The notes under the pieces were generated by a model. That model did not search any database, had not been told where the DNA came from, and worked only from the letters and a program-made list of their open reading frames with translations. The translations under genes were made by a program, and so were the position numbers. From Niebla homalea (lineage: Eukaryota > Ascomycota > Lecanoromycetes > Lecanorales > Ramalinaceae): a DNA stretch of 64,000 nucleotides. The DNA is taken from positions 90,807 through 154,806 of the forward strand of contig JAHGAU010000046.1 of the NCBI GenBank assembly GCA_019925105.1, in the 5' to 3' direction. Of the stretch, positions 1 through 11,865 are shown one piece after another (the stretch's first letter is position 1; the number at the start of each line of letters is the position of its first letter).

Positions 1-1312
1 TATATCCTTATAATATTATATATTAACGTTACGTTTTTAACGTAAAAGGTTTAATTATTTTAGGAATTCCTTAAATCTTTTAAATAATACGGACCAGAAG
101 GCAAAATAAATATAGATCTTTATAAAGTATAAAATATATTTAATTAATTCCTTCGGGGCAATACCCTTTAATTTATAGCGACGCCGGCGGGTAATATAGT
201 CTTTATATCCCCCGTAGTTATTATCGGAAACCGGGTTCCCGGTAACTAGGTAATCTATCGGGTCTTTATCTTTTTTACTTTATTAAAAAGGGGTTTTATC
301 CTTAATAAATAATATTAATTAATCGGGATCCCCTTAAGAACCGCTTTATAAGTTATATTTTAACGTAAAGGTTTTTAATAGAAAGGATTATTAAGGTTTA
401 TTATTTATAGTTTTAATAAATAAAAAGTAAGTAAAAAATAAATTAAGATTAAGGAAAGATAAAAATAAATAAAAAAAAAGATTAAAAAAAGGGAAAAAGA
501 TGGATCTCTTAACCCTTCCGTTAAACGGATTTTATATTATAAGGGTAATATCGTAAGATAGAATAATAAAGTTTATATTATAATAAGGTTTAATATTATT
601 CTTTTATATTATAAAGTACTCCTTAAAGTATTTTTTCTTCCGGGTATTAAATACCCTATATTATAAAGTAAGTATAAAATTAGATATCCTAATTAAAGGT
701 TCTGGGGAGAAAAAAAGGTAAATAATAAGTAAGGATTCTATAAGCTCCTATAAATTTATTTTTAATTGGATTTATAATGGTTCTTTTAAGGTTTACTTTA
801 CTTATAGCCTTTAAATCGCCTTATTAAAACTTAATTCTTGGATTGATTTTTTATATAACTTAATAGAATTAATATCTACTTATTTAAAGCTGTCGTAACC
901 TCCCGTCTTAATTATTAACGTTTTTTTATAGCCCGTCCGGATGCTAATTACCGTACGTTTAACCATAGTTACCGCCCGTTTAATACCGTTTTTAATTATC
1001 GGCTTATTATCCGCTATTAATAAGTATTATTAATAAAAGCCTTTATTTTACCTTATTACTCTTTACGAGGGCGTAAATAAGTTAACTTTAATATAATGTT
1101 AAAATACAAGCCCCTCTGGGGTAATTAAAAGGCAAAGGGTATATTACGTATAATTAAAAACACTAAAGTACAGAGGTGTAGGAGTAAAGGGGCCGAAGGC
1201 CTTAATATACCCAGTCGGTGACACTCCTGGGTGCCGGACTAACCCCGGGCTTGGCCCGGGATAGGCCCGGTAGGGCCTACTCCTGAGTTACCAACACCCC
1301 TAAACCCTGACA
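1..1312 (-). mobile_element. Gypsy element, reverse fragment (LTR plus 5' internal region)
   Basis: This stretch is the reverse complement of about 2334-3627, with RIP-type differences. Shared landmarks are the GACGCCGGCGGG block (about 180-191 and about 3440), the TATAATAAGGTTTAATATT stretch (about 580 and 3050), and the LTR. It holds one LTR (1097-1312) and about 1.1 kb of the region that follows the LTR in the family. It continues beyond the window start. Reading frames are destroyed and I could not assign a protein domain to the internal part. The LTR orientation is taken from the forward copies, where a purine tract precedes the LTR. Confidence 0.7.
1097..1312 (-). repeat. Gypsy LTR, reverse copy (216 bp)
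   Basis: On the reverse strand it begins TGTCAGGGTTTAGGG and ends TTTTAACA, so it has TG...CA ends. It is the same length as the forward LTR at 2334-2549. It keeps a GC-rich core (CCCGGGCTTGGCCCGGG and GGCCGAAGGCC) that RIP has mostly spared. The junction at 1312/1313 abuts AATTAAAGGGTACC, which is an internal sequence of the forward element (compare about 3452-3466). The reverse copy therefore sits directly against another copy of the same family. Confidence 0.75.
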
Positions 1313-2113
1313 AATTAAAGGGTACCACCTTAAAGGAATTAATTAAATATATTTTATACTTTATAAAGATTTACGTTTATTTTACCTTTTATTTTATCTT
1401 ATTTAAAAAATTTAAGGAATTCTTAAAGTAATTAAACCTTTTACGTTAAGAACGTAACGTCAATATATAATATTATAAAGACGTAAACGATAAAGTATAA
1501 GTTTTTTAAATAAAGTTTAATACTATTAAAAGTGATTTATAATTATAAATAAATTAACTTATTTACTTATAATAATAAAATTATAATAACTTTTTTCCCT
1601 TAAAAGACTTAAACCGTTTATATTTAAGGACCGGTTAAAGTTTTCTATAAAAAGTACCCGGATAAGCCCGGATTAAAACCCTGAAATCCAATTAATATCG
1701 GTATATTTTAAGTAATTTTTAAGGGTTATCCTAAATATTTAAGTTAAATAATAATCTTTCTAAGTATAAAACTCGATATTATAAGCCGTATATTACGTTT
1801 TTATTAAGCTTAAGGGCCCTTTGAAACGGCCTTATAGCTTTTTAAAGTTATTAAAGCGATTATTATTAATATTATTCATTTATATAAATTATATACTTTT
1901 TTATTAATATAAGTTTAATATATAAAGTAAAAGGGCTATAAAAATATTTTAAAAAAGGGGTAAATCGTAAAAAATAATACTTACCCCGGAACCCCCCGGA
2001 TGAAATCGTATTTTAGGGCCTATTATAAAGGTTACCGTTACGATTTTACCCCTATATACTTACATTAATTACCCGGCCACCGCTATAATATTATTTTTAT
2101 AATTTATATATTA

Positions 2114-2249
2114 TTTACCCGGTTAATTAATAACGGGTAAATAGGGTAATCTACGACTTTTATATTATTTACCCGGTTAACTAGAAACGGGTAAATTAAG
2201 TAATAATTAAATTTTACTTTAATTACCCGGTTAATTAATAACGTGTAAA
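2114..2249 (+). repeat. Three 54-bp tandem repeats with palindromic cores
   Basis: Units begin at 2114, 2168 and 2222, exactly 54 bp apart. Each starts TTTACCCGGTTAA and closes with CGGGTAA or a RIP-changed form, so each can fold as a TTACCCG/CGGGTAA stem-loop. The same three units recur with the same spacing at 12383, 12437 and 12491 in the other copy of the 3' end. The period is a multiple of three, so an 18-residue protein repeat (LTRLTSNG-like) is also possible. Confidence 0.8.
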
Positions 2250-2318
2250 AAAAATAATTTTAAGTTTAAAATTTTTTTCCTTCTTATCGTACTTATAGGC
2301 TTAAGGGTGAATTTTTCT

Positions 2319-2333
2319 TAAGGAGGAGGGTAA
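2319..2333 (+). other. Polypurine tract before Gypsy LTR
   Basis: A purine-rich tract (AAGGAGGAGGGTAA) lies directly against the LTR start. This is the usual position for plus-strand priming in LTR retrotransposons and it fixes the orientation of the family. The second copy has AGGGGGGTAA at 12579-12588. Confidence 0.7.
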
Positions 2334-2549
2334 TATCAGGGTTTAAGGTTATTAATAGATTAAAAAAGGGCTTTACCGGGCCTACCCCGGGTTAAGCCCG
2401 GGGTTAATCCGGTACCCAGGAGTGTTACCGATTGGGTATATTAGGGCCTTCGGCCCCTTTATTCCTATACCTTTATACTTTAATGTCTTTAATTATATAT
2501 GATATACCCTTTGCCTTTTAATTACCTTAAAGGGGCTTATACTTTAATA
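2334..2549 (+). repeat. Gypsy LTR, forward copy (216 bp)
   Basis: It starts TATCAGGGTTTA (ancestral TGTCAGGG) and ends CTTTAATA (ancestral TTTAACA). The internal GC-rich core contains CCCGGGTTAAGCCCGGGG and GGGCCTTCGGCCC. It is preceded by the 3' end of one copy and followed by the leader of the next, so it is the shared LTR of an LTR-internal-LTR-internal array. This layout is typical of recombination between related copies. Confidence 0.75.
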
Positions 2550-3694
2550 TTATATTAAAGTTAACTTATTTACGCTCTTATAAAAAGTAATAAAGTAAAA
2601 TAAAGGCTCTTATTAATAATATTCATTCGTAACGGATGGTAAACCAATAGTTATTAACGGTATTAAACGGGCGGTAATTACGGTTAAAACGTATAGCGAT
2701 TAATATCCGGACGGGTTATAAAAAAACGTTAATAATTAAAACGGGAGGTTATAATAGCTTTAAATAGGTAAATACTGATTCTATTAAGTTATATAAAGAA
2801 TCCATTTAAAGGGTTAAGCCTTAATAAGGCGATTTAAAAACTATAAATAAAGTGGACCTTAAAAATAAAATAAATTTAGTTAAGAATAAGCCTATAAAAG
2901 CCTATAGAATCCTTATTTATTATTTACCTTTTTACTCCTTAAAACCTTTAATTAAAATATTAAATTTTATATTTACTTTATAATACAGGGTATTTAATAT
3001 TTAAAAGAAATAATACTTTAAGGAGTACTTTATAATATAAGGGAGCAATATTAAACCTTATTATAATATAAATTTTATTCTTTTACTTTATAATATTACC
3101 CGTATAATATACAATCCGTTTAATAAAAAGGTTAAAAGACCCATCTTTTCCCTTTTTCTTAATCTTTTCTTTTATTTATTTTTATCCTTCCTTAACCTTA
3201 ATTTACTTTTTATTTACCCTCTATTTATTAAGACTATAAATAATAAACCTTAATAATTCTTTTTATTAAAGGTTATTACGTTAAAATGGTTCTTAAGGGG
3301 ACCCCGATTAATTAATATTATTTATTAAAAATAAGGCTTTTTCCCGGTAAAATAAAAAAAATAAAGATTTAATAAATTACTAAGTTACCGGAAACCCGGT
3401 TTTAAATAATAACTACGGGGGATATAAGGATTACGTTACCCGCCGGCGTCATTATAAATTAAAGGGTACCGCTTTAAAGGAATTAATTAAACGTACTTTA
3501 TACCTTATAAAGACTTACGCTTATCTTACCTCCTAATCCGTATTATTTAAGAGATCCAAGGAATCTTTAAAGTAATTAAACCTTCTGCGTTAAGAACGTA
3601 ACGTCGGTATATAATATTATGAAAACGTAAACGACGAGATACAAGTCCTCCGGATGGAATTAAACGATACCAGGAGGGATTTACAATCAGAGAC
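2550..3694 (+). other. Gypsy leader and 5' internal region, no domain recognised
   Basis: This lies directly downstream of the LTR, where primer-binding site and gag are expected. I could not place a primer-binding site with confidence. The only longer open stretches (for example a lysine-rich run near 2830-2920 forward) are compatible with gag but show no CCHC knuckle. The reverse strand of 3490-3690 also reads open over some distance, including a GLITLKIPWIS-like run, so the coding strand of this part is uncertain. It is repeated in inverse orientation at 1-1096. Confidence 0.45.
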
Positions 3695-3845
3695 GAACCG
3701 AACCTTAATACGGACCAGGGGTACGCCTTAAAAATTGAATAGTTCGTCCTCCGTAATTGCTTTCTTGAACTCCGCCAGGCCCTCGTCGGTGCGGTTGGCT
3801 TCACGGACCTGCTTAAAAAACCCAAGTTCTTCAGGTACTAAATGG
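3695..3845 (-). pseudogene. Reversed fragment of Gypsy pol (RNase H-integrase linker)
   Basis: Read on the reverse strand this gives REANRTDEGLAEFKKAI followed by EDELFNF. The same segment occurs forward inside pol at about 4590-4745 in RIP-damaged form (NKGLIEFKKIIIED). Here it is inverted, almost free of stops and much richer in CA and TG than its surroundings. It lies where the N-terminal part of reverse transcriptase should be, so it marks a rearrangement of the element. The 92-residue reverse ORF over 3547-3825 is mostly an alternative frame across this junction. Confidence 0.7.
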
Positions 3846-3866
3846 GCTGGCACCGGTACCTCTTCC

Positions 3867-6024
3867 AAGGATTGGCCGGTCCCCGTTAACCTTAAGGCCC
3901 TTTAAGGATTTGTCGGTTTCTGCAACTTCTACCGAAGATTTATCCCTTAATTCTTTAAAATAATAAAGCCCCTCTTGAAACTTATTTAAAAAAAAACCCT
4001 TATTCTTATAGTCCCCGGAATGTTAAAAGGCCTATATTATATTTAAGGAAGCCCTTATTACGGCCCTTATATTAACCTATTACGATCCCAATAAAGAAAC
4101 GATCTTTAAGATAGACTTTTCGGATTACGTTTCCGGCGGCATTTTTCCTTAATATAATAAGGCCGGAAAATTATACCCTATAATTTATTATTTTAAGAAT
4201 ATATTATTAATTATGTATAATTATAATATTTATAATAAGTAGCTATTTATTATTATTTAATAATTAAAGAGTTAATAACTTAAATTAAAAATAATAAAAA
4301 AATCCTTCCGGATTTTTAACGATAATTAAGCCTTAAAGTATTTTATTAAGAGTTAAAAACTTATTAAATATTAAATTAAGTACTTAAATATCCTTTCCGA
4401 GTTTAATTTTAAGGTTATTTTTTATTTAAGTAAATAAAATAATAAAACCGATACCCATATTTAAATATACGGTTATTAACTATAAGGTAATAATAATAAT
4501 AGGGTTAAAGACCAATTTTAAACCGTTTTACCCCTTAAATACCTTAAAATCTTAACCTTAAACGAAAAGGAAAAGATATTAATATTAATTTATTCAATAT
4601 TTAAAGAACTTAAATTTTATAAGTAGATCCGTAAAGTTAATTATACCAATAAAGGCTTAATAGAATTTAAGAAAATAATTATAGAGGATAAATTATTTAA
4701 TTTTTAAAATATATTTTTAATCCGTATTAAGGTTTAATCCGATATTCTTATTAATAAAGGTAAATTATGAAAATTAATATTATTTATTATGGATATCTTA
4801 AAGTATATTTATAAAAAAATAATTAATTATTATCCCGGCCGGGATTATATAATTAAATTTATTTTTTAATATTTAATTTAACTTACTTTATAGGACGATA
4901 TTAACCGCGATATTTCAAATTATAATATTTATTTTTAATTTAAAACTTTATAATAAAAGCCCGTAAGATTATTTTATTAATTAAAAATCTTAAAATAAAA
5001 ATTAATTAATTTTTTAATCAACTTTTTTATCGGATTATTTAAGTATAAAGGTATAAACGTTACTTTTACCGTAATTTTTATATCATTTAAAAATTAATAT
5101 TATATTTTTTATTACGTTAAAAAGGAAGGGATTTCCGTTAAAAAAATAATTTAACTTTTTATTAAAGAAATATTTAATTATTATAGCCTTTTAAATAATA
5201 TTATTTTAAATTCTAATTTTTAATTTATTAATAAAATATAATACTTTTTATTATATTAACTTAGAATTAACCGCCGGACTTTAATTCCTTATTATATTAA
5301 AAGTAATAATTAAATTAAAAAGATAAATTAAAAAGTAAAATAAGGACTCCGGAGTTATATAAATTACTTATAAAAAAATTAAATAAGATAATTATTAATA
5401 ATAAAATTTACGGATAATAATAACTTAAGTTAATTGATTAAGATAATATTTTTTTACCTTAATAAAAATTTCTACTTAAGGATATTATTCAAATTTAATA
5501 ATATTAAATATATTACCTTTTATAAATGACTTTAAATTAAAAAAGGTATTAATATTAATAAAACTATATAAGAAATTCTTAATATAGTTTACTTTAATCT
5601 TAATAAGGTTTACGATAAAACGTTTAAGTAAATTAATTATTAACGTAAAAACGTAAAATTTAAAATTAATAATAAAATTTACGTAAATTTTAAGTATTTA
5701 ATAATTAATTAACTTAATAAAAAGGTTATTTATAAACGCTTAAATCCCTATATTATTTTTAAATAATATTATTCTTCCTATAAATTAAACGTTTTAAATA
5801 TTTTCCGGGCTTATTTTACCTTTTATATAAATAATTTAACTTATATCCCGGTTGAAGAAAAATTATTTTTACAGGGATAAATTAATTTATCCCTTAAACC
5901 CGTTATTATAAATAAAAAGGGTATTAAGGTTTTAAAACTTAACGAAATTATTAGTTTTTAACGTATTAACTGAAAATAGAAACTATAAGATAAAATGAAA
6001 TAAATAAACTTACCTCCGGATAAT
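3867..6024 (+). pseudogene. pol: Gypsy pol remnant: RT end, RNase H, integrase, chromodomain
   Basis: Domains in order are as follows. The end of reverse transcriptase is at 3867-3985, with KDWPVPVNLKAL, a stop, then GFVGFCNFYRRFIP. RNase H is at 4030-4450, with YYDPNKETIFKIDFSDYVSGG. The integrase zinc region is near 4831, where YPGRDY stands for HPGRDY, so a histidine is lost. The integrase core is near 5026, with FIGLFKYKGIN. The chromodomain is at about 5925-6024, ending in a LPPDN-like run. In-frame TAA and TAG occur where Gln or Trp is expected. An A-run at about 3986-3995 shifts the frame by one. Chromodomain integrases in this clade steer insertion toward heterochromatin. The frame is interrupted by LINE-1. 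Confidence 0.85.
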
Positions 6025-6149
6025 ATTTAATATTATTGATTGATTGATTGATTTATACTACGGATCTAGCTAGGCTAATTCCGGCCTTCTTTAATAATCG
6101 GCCTTTAAGTTTTACTCGTAACCATAAAAACTTAACGTCTATAACGTTA

Positions 6150-9100
6150 GGATTAAAAACTGGTATCTATTTAACCTCCGCTTCCGTCTTAAAGGGTAAA
6201 AAGTATCTATAGTTATTTAAAGAGTAATAATTTATTTATATATACGTTATTTTAAAGAAAACCTTTAATATTATAATTGAGTTCTTTTAAGGGTTACTTT
6301 TAAACTTATGGTTTTTCTGACTCTTTATGGGTCCGCTTTATATCATTATCTTAAATAGCATTTTTAAATGCTTTTACCGGTACGTATATTATTATTATCT
6401 TAATTATAATTACCTTTTTACTTTATTATCGTAACCGTTTTGTTAAAGACTTTTAATAAGTATTTATTATTGTATTTTTTTAATTATAGAAGATGCTTTC
6501 CGGTTTATATAATTACTGTAATCGGTATTTACCTTTTTTTTCCTTCTTAGCCGGTAATAAGCCTTTTTTATAAGGTCTTTAACGATTTTATTTATTTTAC
6601 CGGTAAAATTAAATTAAAGTAATAAGCTTAAAAACATTATAAATTTTACGGCCGCTTAAATACCTTATTTTATAAAAAGCATTTTATAATAATCGCTTAT
6701 CCCGGCCTTTTTAATTAATCTTATTTTAAGTTCCGCGAATAATAAGTATAAGATAAATACGTAAATTATATTTTATTTCCTTTATCCGTACCCGTAATTT
6801 ACGTTTATCCGGTTACCGGCGTATATAATAAAAAGGAAAGAATTTAGCCCGTTTTTACCCGTTTAAAGTTAAATCGTTAATACGTTATTACCCTTCCTTA
6901 TAATCCCGTAATAACGGAGGTATTTATTGGTATCTTTTTATTATTTAAAGTTAAATACCGTTACCCTTAAAGAATTAATCCTTTATACTTCTATTAACGT
7001 TTTATTTATTATAATATAATTTACCGGGCAATCGTTTTTATCTTTATTTTTACGATTTTCCTAATTTCCGTTTTTTTTATATTAAACGTAAGTTTATATA
7101 AATCTATATTAATTCTGTAAACGTAAGTTAAATTAATCTTTTTCTTAATTTACTTTAACTTTATTACGGTAATAGGGGTAGGTATCCCGTTTTTACCCTT
7201 TTTTATCTGGGACTTCCTAAGGTTTAATTGGATCCGTTTATTCCCTGCCGTTATAACCGGATATATACTTTTTTTAAGTTTTACTTAAGCAATTACTTAA
7301 TTAAAAAATAATTTAATTAACGGTAAAAAAATCTTAAATTTTAATATTAAGATAAATATCGCTTTATATACGCCGTTAATTATTTTTAAATATTAATTTT
7401 AAATTTTTTATAATTATTAAATAAGCTTTTTCTTATATTTAAAGATGTTTTTAAAAATATATTAAATAATTATTATACATATTATAACCGGCTTTATTAC
7501 CGCTTAATAAATAATTTTAATCTTTTATAAAATAATATTTTACGTTAATACCGTAAAATACGTAAAACCCCTTTTTTAAGAAATTATTTTTCTTTAAGCC
7601 TTTCTTATATAATCCTTTTGATTAAGCTTCCCGTTAACTTAAAGGCCGAGGACTTTAATATTGGTTTCCGGTTTTACCGCGATTTTACCTAGATTTACCA
7701 TAATTATTATATTATATAGCTTTAAGCTTTTAATTATATGAATAAATTTATATTTATATAATATAAATTAAACCTTATACGTTTTTACTTATTATAAATA
7801 GACTTTATAGGCCTGCTTTAACTCTAGATAATTTATATAAGTTAACGTATTATAAGTTAATAAGTAAATATTATTAATAAAACCTTTAACTTAAACCTTT
7901 TACCTTAATTTAATTAATTCTTTAATTAATAAGTTATTAAAGAATAAAAATAAAATAAAGGAAATAAATAACCTTTAAAATATTCCGGTTATAGTTAACT
8001 TTATCGGATTTATTTTCTCTTTTGAATTAATCGTTATAGCTTAATTACTTAAAAAAAAATTATTTAATTTATAAAAAAAAACAATATCTTTTTATTCCGT
8101 AAATTATATAATAATCTTTAATAATTTACTTTATTAAAGGCTCCAGTAACGTTTAAGGAAAGAAGGCTTACTATATACTTCTTTTTATAGTTTTATACCG
8201 TATATACTCCGTTTATTAAACTTTTAAAGGCCGTTTCCGTTAACCTCCCCTTCGTTATTTTTATTTATTAATTAAGGAGTAGTCTACATTCTTCCGTATA
8301 ATTATTAAGGATCTTTGCGATTATTGTTTTTAAGGTTTTTTTTAACGTATAAAAGAGTACGATCGGTTTATAAGTTTTTACCTTTAAGTAATTTTATTTA
8401 ACCGGTTTCTTAAGGATAATCGTTTTAGCCTCCTTAAATTTATAAAAATAATACTTAACTTTAAAATAAATTTAAAATAAATAGATAAAAACCTTCTTAA
8501 ATAATAATATTATTATTAATAAAAACTTATTCGGAATTTTATTTAATTTAAAAACTTTATTTTTCTTTAATTTATTAATCGCTTTAATTATTATTTTTAA
8601 CGTTATTTCTTTATTAATAATTACCGGATTTAAATATATAGTTCTTTTAATAATTATTAAGTTTATATTTAATAAAAATAAAAAGAAAGCCCCTTTAACA
8701 ACCTCGATTTTACCGTTAAAGGTATTAATTATTGTACCGTTAAGCTTCTTAAAAAGTAGGAATTTAAGGATAAATTTAAATTTTTTACTTTATTCCTTAC
8801 TATATTTTATTAATTTCTATACCTTTTAAAGGGAAACGGATAAATCGTAAATTAACGACAGGAAATATATTTACTTAATTTTTTTAATAGTTTTTTCTTT
8901 TGCTTTTTAAGCTTTTTTTAATTACTTAAATATCTTTTAACTCTTATATTTAATAACTTATTTAAGTAACGTTTTTATTTTTATAATTATTTTTATATCT
9001 TTTTTATTTTAACAGGTTTTAACTCTTTAAGACGGTTTTATTATTAAAACCGTTATATTAATTATTTCGTTTAATGCTTTTATTATCCGCTTTATAAAGA

Positions 9101-10105
9101 GGTCGATTTAATCTTTTTTATTTAACCGGGGAAGTTCTATTAATTAAGCTATTATTTCCTTAACCTCTATATATATTGTAGCCTCCTTAATTGTCTTCTA
9201 CGTGTTCTTTACCGGTATTAACGGCGTTATATTAAAGGACCAGTTTAAGGTTATTTAAATCGGTATATAATTCAAGTTTTATTTTAGGTCTTTTTAAGGT
9301 TTATATATTGTTATTACGTTAATTATTCCTTTTATATTAAATATTAAATTAATTATTATCTTAAATCCCCGCTTTTCTCATATTATAATACCTTAAAATA
9401 TTAATAAAGAGAAATTTCATATTACGGTAATCGTTAATAGCTCTTTTAACTCTATATAATTAATTATACGGCCTTCCTTATTCTATATATTATAATAAAG
9501 AATAAAGTTTTTTAATAAAATATATTTATTAAGTATAAATATAATATTTTTAAATAGCGGTATCGTAAAAAGCTTTATTCTAGTGACCGGTAATAGATTA
9601 TATAAATTATAGATATTTAAGTCACTTTTTATATTCCTTTTTATATATAATTTAATATAGATATAAATTCTTATTATAATAAATAACGTCTTAATTATTT
9701 ACGTTTAACCTTTTATTTATGAAGAAATACGTCCGGGTCATTTTATCCCCTTTAAACGTTAAGTAAAATCCCTTTCTTAAGTTAATTAAAAAGTGTATAA
9801 ACGGGCTATATAATAACTTTTATATTACTATAATATTAACGTTCTTTATTTCCCTAAATTATAAAATTAATAATACCGCTTTAATTGTTTTATTTTATAC
9901 GTTATATTATATTATTCTTAAAAGTATTAAAATATTATATATTAACTTTTATCGGGGCTTTTTTATTAACTTTTATTTAAACTATTAATCTTTTATTAAG
10001 ATTAAATATTATTTATCCCGGCTTTTTTATAATTATTATCCTCACTTTAAGGCGGCCGGACTTAAAGATTAATATTACGATAAGTTTCTTTTTTTTTATA
10101 TTATT
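6150..10105 (-). pseudogene. LINE-1 ORF2 (endonuclease-reverse transcriptase)
   Basis: Limits are approximate and were set by alignment with the forward copy LINE-3. The start lies near a conserved GGCCGGAC block at about 10052 that marks the 5' end of ORF2 in every copy. The RT core is at about 7865-7890. Stops are frequent. The product would nick chromosomal DNA and copy the LINE RNA at the nick. No functional protein can be made from this copy. Confidence 0.6.
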
Positions 10106-10159
10106 TATTATAGCTTTTTACCCGTTTTTATTTAATTAATTTTACTTTTACCTTAAAAC

Positions 10160-11832
10160 CGTTTTTAATTAACTTATTAACTTTGTTTTGTATAAATTAT
10201 ACCGTTAAATTTTAATGGTTATCTTAATTTTTTTACGTTTAATCTCTTTAATCCTTATTAAGTGCTTCGGGTTTTATACTAAATATTTATCTTTTTTATA
10301 TTCCGTATATTTCTATGTTTTTTTAACGAGGTTTTTATTTATTAAATTTACGTATTTATATATATTATACCTTTTAATATATACCGTATATTTTATACCG
10401 TTAAAGTATTTCGTAATAATATATTTATATTTAAAATATTTAAAATATTAATAAATAGCCACTGCTTTATTTTACGGCTGGGTTAATTTAAAAGACCCTC
10501 CCTTTATAATCCTTTTATTTAGGATATTATTATATATCCTTATCAACGTTATATTTAATATAACCGTAAAGTACCTTTTTACCCGTTTTAAAGTATCTGG
10601 TTTCTTTATTATTAGGGGGAGTTTATAATCGATAATATTTAATCCGGGATAAAGGACCGTATTTTCCTTCTTTATATAATTTAAAATGGAATTTTTCTTT
10701 ATTCTTATAAAGTACGTTAAGTATATTTTATTTATCGTAATAATAAATAATTATCTTAATACTTGTATTATCTTAAATTTATTTTTATTAATTTACGTTT
10801 TTAATTTCTTTAATTTTTTTTTACCTTAAAAGACGCTATATTAAGGGATATATTTACGCTTTATAGTTTATATATAATAATAATTTATGCCGTTAATAAC
10901 TTTTTTATTATTTTAAATATTTTTATAAGCTATAAAGGATTAATTTTTATAACGGTATTCCTTTTTTCTTTAATTAATAAACAGATTATTATCGTCCTTA
11001 TTCTCTTTGATACTATTACCTTTTTTTTAACCTATATTATTTCCTTCTTATTTATTATATACTTTTTCTTCGTAATTTTTGCCGTCTAAATATCTCCTAT
11101 TTAAAAGGTTCCCGTTATCGCTTTTTCCTTATATACGTCTGTTTTTTAATTTTTACCCTTATTTTTTACCGGTGTTTTCTTTATTATTTATTAAGTTCTT
11201 TTTAATTATTTTAACTTTTTTAATTTTACCTTTACCTTCCTATAGAATTCCTTTATTCCCTATAGCTTTACTTATAGTATTAGCTAGGTCCTTAACGTAA
11301 TAACCGTTTACTCCGTTATAAATAGCCCGTTTAAGGCCCTTATTGCCTTTTCTTTTATTTTAAATTTTTTACGTATTTAATATGTTATTTTTCTTATTCC
11401 TTATCTTTAATTATTTATAAGTTTATTACCTTTATTTTTTTCTTTTTTACTTTATATACCCTTAATATTATTAATATCGTTTCCGCTTTACGTATATTCG
11501 TTATTTTTTCTCCCCGTTATTATCGTAATTTTAATCTTTTTAACGCTTTTTTTACCCGCCTTTTTTTTACGTGTTTTACGTGTTTCTTTACGTATATCTC
11601 GTTAACTATAATTCTTTTATTTAATTTAACGGTTATTTATTACGTTAAGATTGCGTTATTTATACGCTTCCCCGTTATTTTTATTAATGTAAACCACTTA
11701 CCCGTATATTCCCTCGTTCTTAATTATTATATTATTTATACTTATCGTAATTAAGGCATTGGCCTCGCTATTACTTAAGCTATACGTACACGTATCGTTT
11801 TGGACCCCTGGGGTCCCTTTATTCGTCGCCAT
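10160..11832 (-). pseudogene. LINE-1 ORF1 (RNA-binding protein)
   Basis: It starts MATNKGTPGVQNDTYTYSLS, the conserved start of the family. The start codon is chosen because ATGGCGACGAA plus the GGGACCCC block is shared by all copies with a 5' end. The rest is broken by stops. ORF1 products of this LINE type bind the RNA through C-terminal CCHC knuckles, which are only faintly visible here. Confidence 0.6.
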
Positions 11833-11865
11833 TATTGCAGGTTTTTAATCATTCATTTAATATTA

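Larger units (their letters stand above)
1313..2333 (+). mobile_element. Gypsy element, deleted internal remnant upstream of an LTR
   Basis: Bases 1313-1556 align directly with 3455-3692. In the 1484-1556 part nearly every C-to-T and G-to-A change expected of RIP is present, while the 3620-3692 copy is far less changed. After a junction near 1560-1620 the sequence is the 3' end of the element and matches 11900-12588. It includes a YPDKPG-like stretch just after the chromodomain, the 54-bp tandem repeats and the purine tract before the LTR. The middle of the element is deleted. Confidence 0.65.
6036..11854 (-). mobile_element. LINE-1: full-length Tad1/I-like LINE
   Basis: 5819 bp. The 3' end at the left carries a (GATT)n tail, which is (AATC)n on the sense strand. 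The 5' end lies 22 bp upstream of the ORF1 start at 11832. Target duplication ATTTAATATTA flanks it exactly (6025-6035 and 11855-11865). It interrupts the chromodomain of the Gypsy element, whose frame resumes on the right with a YPDKPG-like run. The reverse transcriptase core reads FINN in place of FxDD, so both catalytic aspartates are lost. Confidence 0.9.

Noticed and set aside
2114..2249. CRISPR-like array
   Set aside because: Three 54-bp direct units inside a eukaryotic retroelement, with no unique spacers and no cas genes.
3547..3825. 92-residue reverse ORF (MGFLSRSVKPTAPTRAW...)
   Set aside because: It reads a wrong frame over the reversed pol fragment and then crosses into the Gypsy leader; the correct frame gives REANRTDEGLAEFKKAI.
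10215..11300. Hydrophobic forward ORFs resembling membrane proteins (10215-10451, 11079-11300)
   Set aside because: Antisense to LINE-1; Phe, Leu, Ile and Tyr richness is what T-rich RIP sequence encodes. The same artefact explains 22405-22626, 28102-28299, 33411-33599 and 33907-34092.
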